Below, one piece after another: positions 62,320-64,000 of a stretch of 64,000 bases of DNA. Location of the stretch: assembly GCA_030141605.1 (NCBI GenBank), contig JAQGDQ010002379.1, positions 188,001 through 252,000 of the forward strand, read 5' to 3'. Within the stretch, counting starts at the first letter, position 1; each line of letters begins with the position of its first letter. Position numbers and translations under genes: made by a program. The notes below the pieces were generated by a model that was not told the DNA's origin, ran no database searches, and saw only the letters and a list, made by a program, of their open reading frames with translations. Source of the DNA: Tubiluchus corallicola. Its lineage: Eukaryota; Priapulida; Priapulimorpha; Priapulimorphida; Tubiluchidae.

Positions 62320-64000
62320 ATGTAATTAAAATATAACTGGTTAGTTAATTATGTCTGCCTTCATGTTTTTTTGTTAAGTAGCAGTTCAGTAACTCTCGTG
62401 GTGATATTGAGAAAAATGATTTACGTGGTGCGTGCTGCTAAAATATTGCATGTACACAGCACAGGTACAATACATTCTTAGACATTTTGGTTACTCTGCA
62501 GAAAAGAGTGACCAGAGCTATAAATAAATACCCCAATAAGTCTTCTCTTAATGTACAAAGTAGTTCAATTCCTTCAACTTTACTTTCAAACACTTAACTA
62601 TCTGTTACTGTATCAATTTCTTTTCTTCAGGTCTGCTTAATCATTACCTATTTGGCTTTTGTTAACTACTTAATTAGTGCATAATAGACTCTGCCTATAT
62701 GAACTGGTTGCATGTTTGTAAAATTACCACTGGTGATGACAGCAGCAGCTTGTCGAAACGTTTGGTATGATTTTAGCAATTTAAAGTAAAAGTTTTAATA
62801 CCGTTGTATTGCTTTTAAAGTTCTATAAATGTTTTTAAGTGTCTGTAATAAAAATTAACTTCGTTATTTTGTAGATTTACTTGCCTTCCTCGTCACAGTA
62901 GGGAATATGTGTTTTTTTACTGTTACATAAGAGGAAGTGATTAAGAAAAGGCATAGGTTCGAGAAGTGATCTTTTCCCTAACTAACACTGTTTAAATGTA
63001 ACAAAGAATGTATGCCTAGCGATTATATAAAGCATTACTTGTAACACAAATTGCAAATAAAAATGTAAATTACTTTTGTGTAGGCTAAACGTCTTTTAGA
63101 AATGTGTACATAAAACTAATTCCTAAGCTTCACGTCGCAAAAAGGATGGCTAAAATTTTACTATGAATATATTCATCAACTCAGCAAGCCAAACAAAGGT
63201 GTAAGCTATATAATGTTCTACAGATTCGCTCGCTATTTGCCTTACGATATATCCTTTGCATAGGGAAGAGTACGCTTACAACAGAATTATGTGTTAGAAA
63301 TTAGAATGTTAATATATATTTATTTTACAGTGCAACTTATTATAATGGATACTCCCACGAATCACGGTGAGCAACGTCAACGATGCCCAGACTTTCAAAT
63401 ACGAGTTCTGTCCAATTCAAATCATGTAATGTTGCTGATTACGAGAATTTCGCACATTATCGCCTTGCATCATCCAAAATAGTCGAAACCCTAACATTCC
63501 ACGCCAATGAGTCACGCGAAACTTGATTTACTGCACTGTCTGCTACCTTTTCTTTTACCCCTGTAAATTGATTTATTACTGGCGCCCATACAGAACCCGT
63601 TATCAGTTCAAAATTTGTGTCAGACTTCCACTGTCATCTACCCAGTGGACAATAAGAAGCCTGTAGCTATTTGCATTATAATGGTGAGCTGGCATCATTG
63701 CGTACGGTCACATGCAAATCTTGTTCCAGGAATTTCTGGTCGAAAGACTTGACCCGAATACTCATCTGGATGTTATTTTTGTTGTCCTTGTTGGAATTGG
63801 ATAAGAGGCTGTGTAACCAACATTTACAATAGTAATTATAATAACAATAATTTCGTTTAGGACATAAGCCAGGTAATCCACCGTAGGTAATTCAATACTT
63901 ATTTCCGTGGTGGTTCCAGTTATTACCCGCATGCGGAGCTGGATTATGGCTTTTTGGGGCCCCTACGTTAATGAAATTATGGGGCACCCTCAGACGAAGC
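62320..64000. other. Mostly unrecognised; possible hAT-like end at the window edge
   Basis: GCGGAGCTGGATTATGGC, then TTTTTGGGGCCCC near 63933-63965, resembles the start of GGCGGATTAAG-type hAT ends. Its other end would lie outside the window. Confidence 0.35.
63331..63366 (+). other. Weak candidate mini first-coding exon (ATG + 7 codons)
   Basis: A T-rich tract ending in TTTTACAG (AG at 63329-63330) precedes 36 bases. These contain an ATG at 63345 (MDTPTNH) and end ACG|GTGAGC. Both splice signals are good, but such pairs arise by chance in AT-rich DNA and no downstream exon is recognised before the window ends. Confidence 0.2.

Overview
The window is non-coding-rich animal nuclear DNA. It is AT-rich, has no operon structure, and is packed with simple-sequence arrays, non-LTR retrotransposon tails, tRNA- and 5S-derived SINE-like units and DNA-transposon remnants. 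Splice-site structure, a rhodopsin-type GPCR exon and a 5S rRNA-like segment of protostome/lophotrochozoan type point to an invertebrate, most likely a mollusc or a close lophotrochozoan. The phylum is inferred from remembered family features, not from a search.

The only protein-coding segment I support with real confidence is one exon on the minus strand (17364-17747). It has a good 3' splice site, a 5'UTR with an in-frame stop, an ATG, a glycosylated N-terminus, TM1 and TM2 of a neuropeptide-type class A GPCR, and a consensus donor. The rest of the receptor is not recognisable in the window. Two much weaker candidates are a 55-codon proline-rich ORF at 3753-3920 downstream of YY1-like sites, and a mini-exon at 63331-63366. 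Almost every other long open frame is a translated microsatellite or a transposon fragment.

Layout. 0-1.4 kb: microsatellite mosaic. 2-4.3 kb: MITE family A copy, SINE, promoter-like patch and small ORF, dead reverse-transcriptase tail. 5.4-8.7 kb: repeat family B copy split by a non-LTR insertion with 5-bp target-site duplication (TSD), GATT arrays, tRNA-like SINE, LINE tail, 220-bp CT tract. 10-14.9 kb: LINE 3' ends, GA tract, hAT-like element with perfect 8-bp TSD, SINEs. 15.4-23.2 kb: CAT array, GPCR exon, 16/32-bp satellite-like array, LINE tail, 840-bp TTG/TGC array, ACGATA array. 23.4-30.4 kb: family A and B copies, 56-bp tandem repeat, TCATC pentanucleotide array. 31-42.9 kb: GACT arrays, LINE tail, 5S-headed SINE, family A copies, hAT-like element, ATT array. 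44-49.7 kb: inverted repeat, three 136-bp tandem units, 112-bp duplication. 50.9-55.9 kb: GA tract, inverted repeat pair enclosing a hAT-like element, nested LINE tails. 56.4-57.5 kb: CCTA array organised into 302-bp higher-order units. 59.6-60 kb: CT tract. 61.8-62.3 kb: 480-bp hAT-type MITE with perfect TIRs and TSD.

The genes do not form a pathway. The coherent story is of repeats: at least a dozen AATAAA-bearing retrotransposon 3' ends each run directly into a different short tandem repeat, so many of the window's microsatellites probably began as retrotransposon tails. No previously undescribed enzymatic or defence system is visible.
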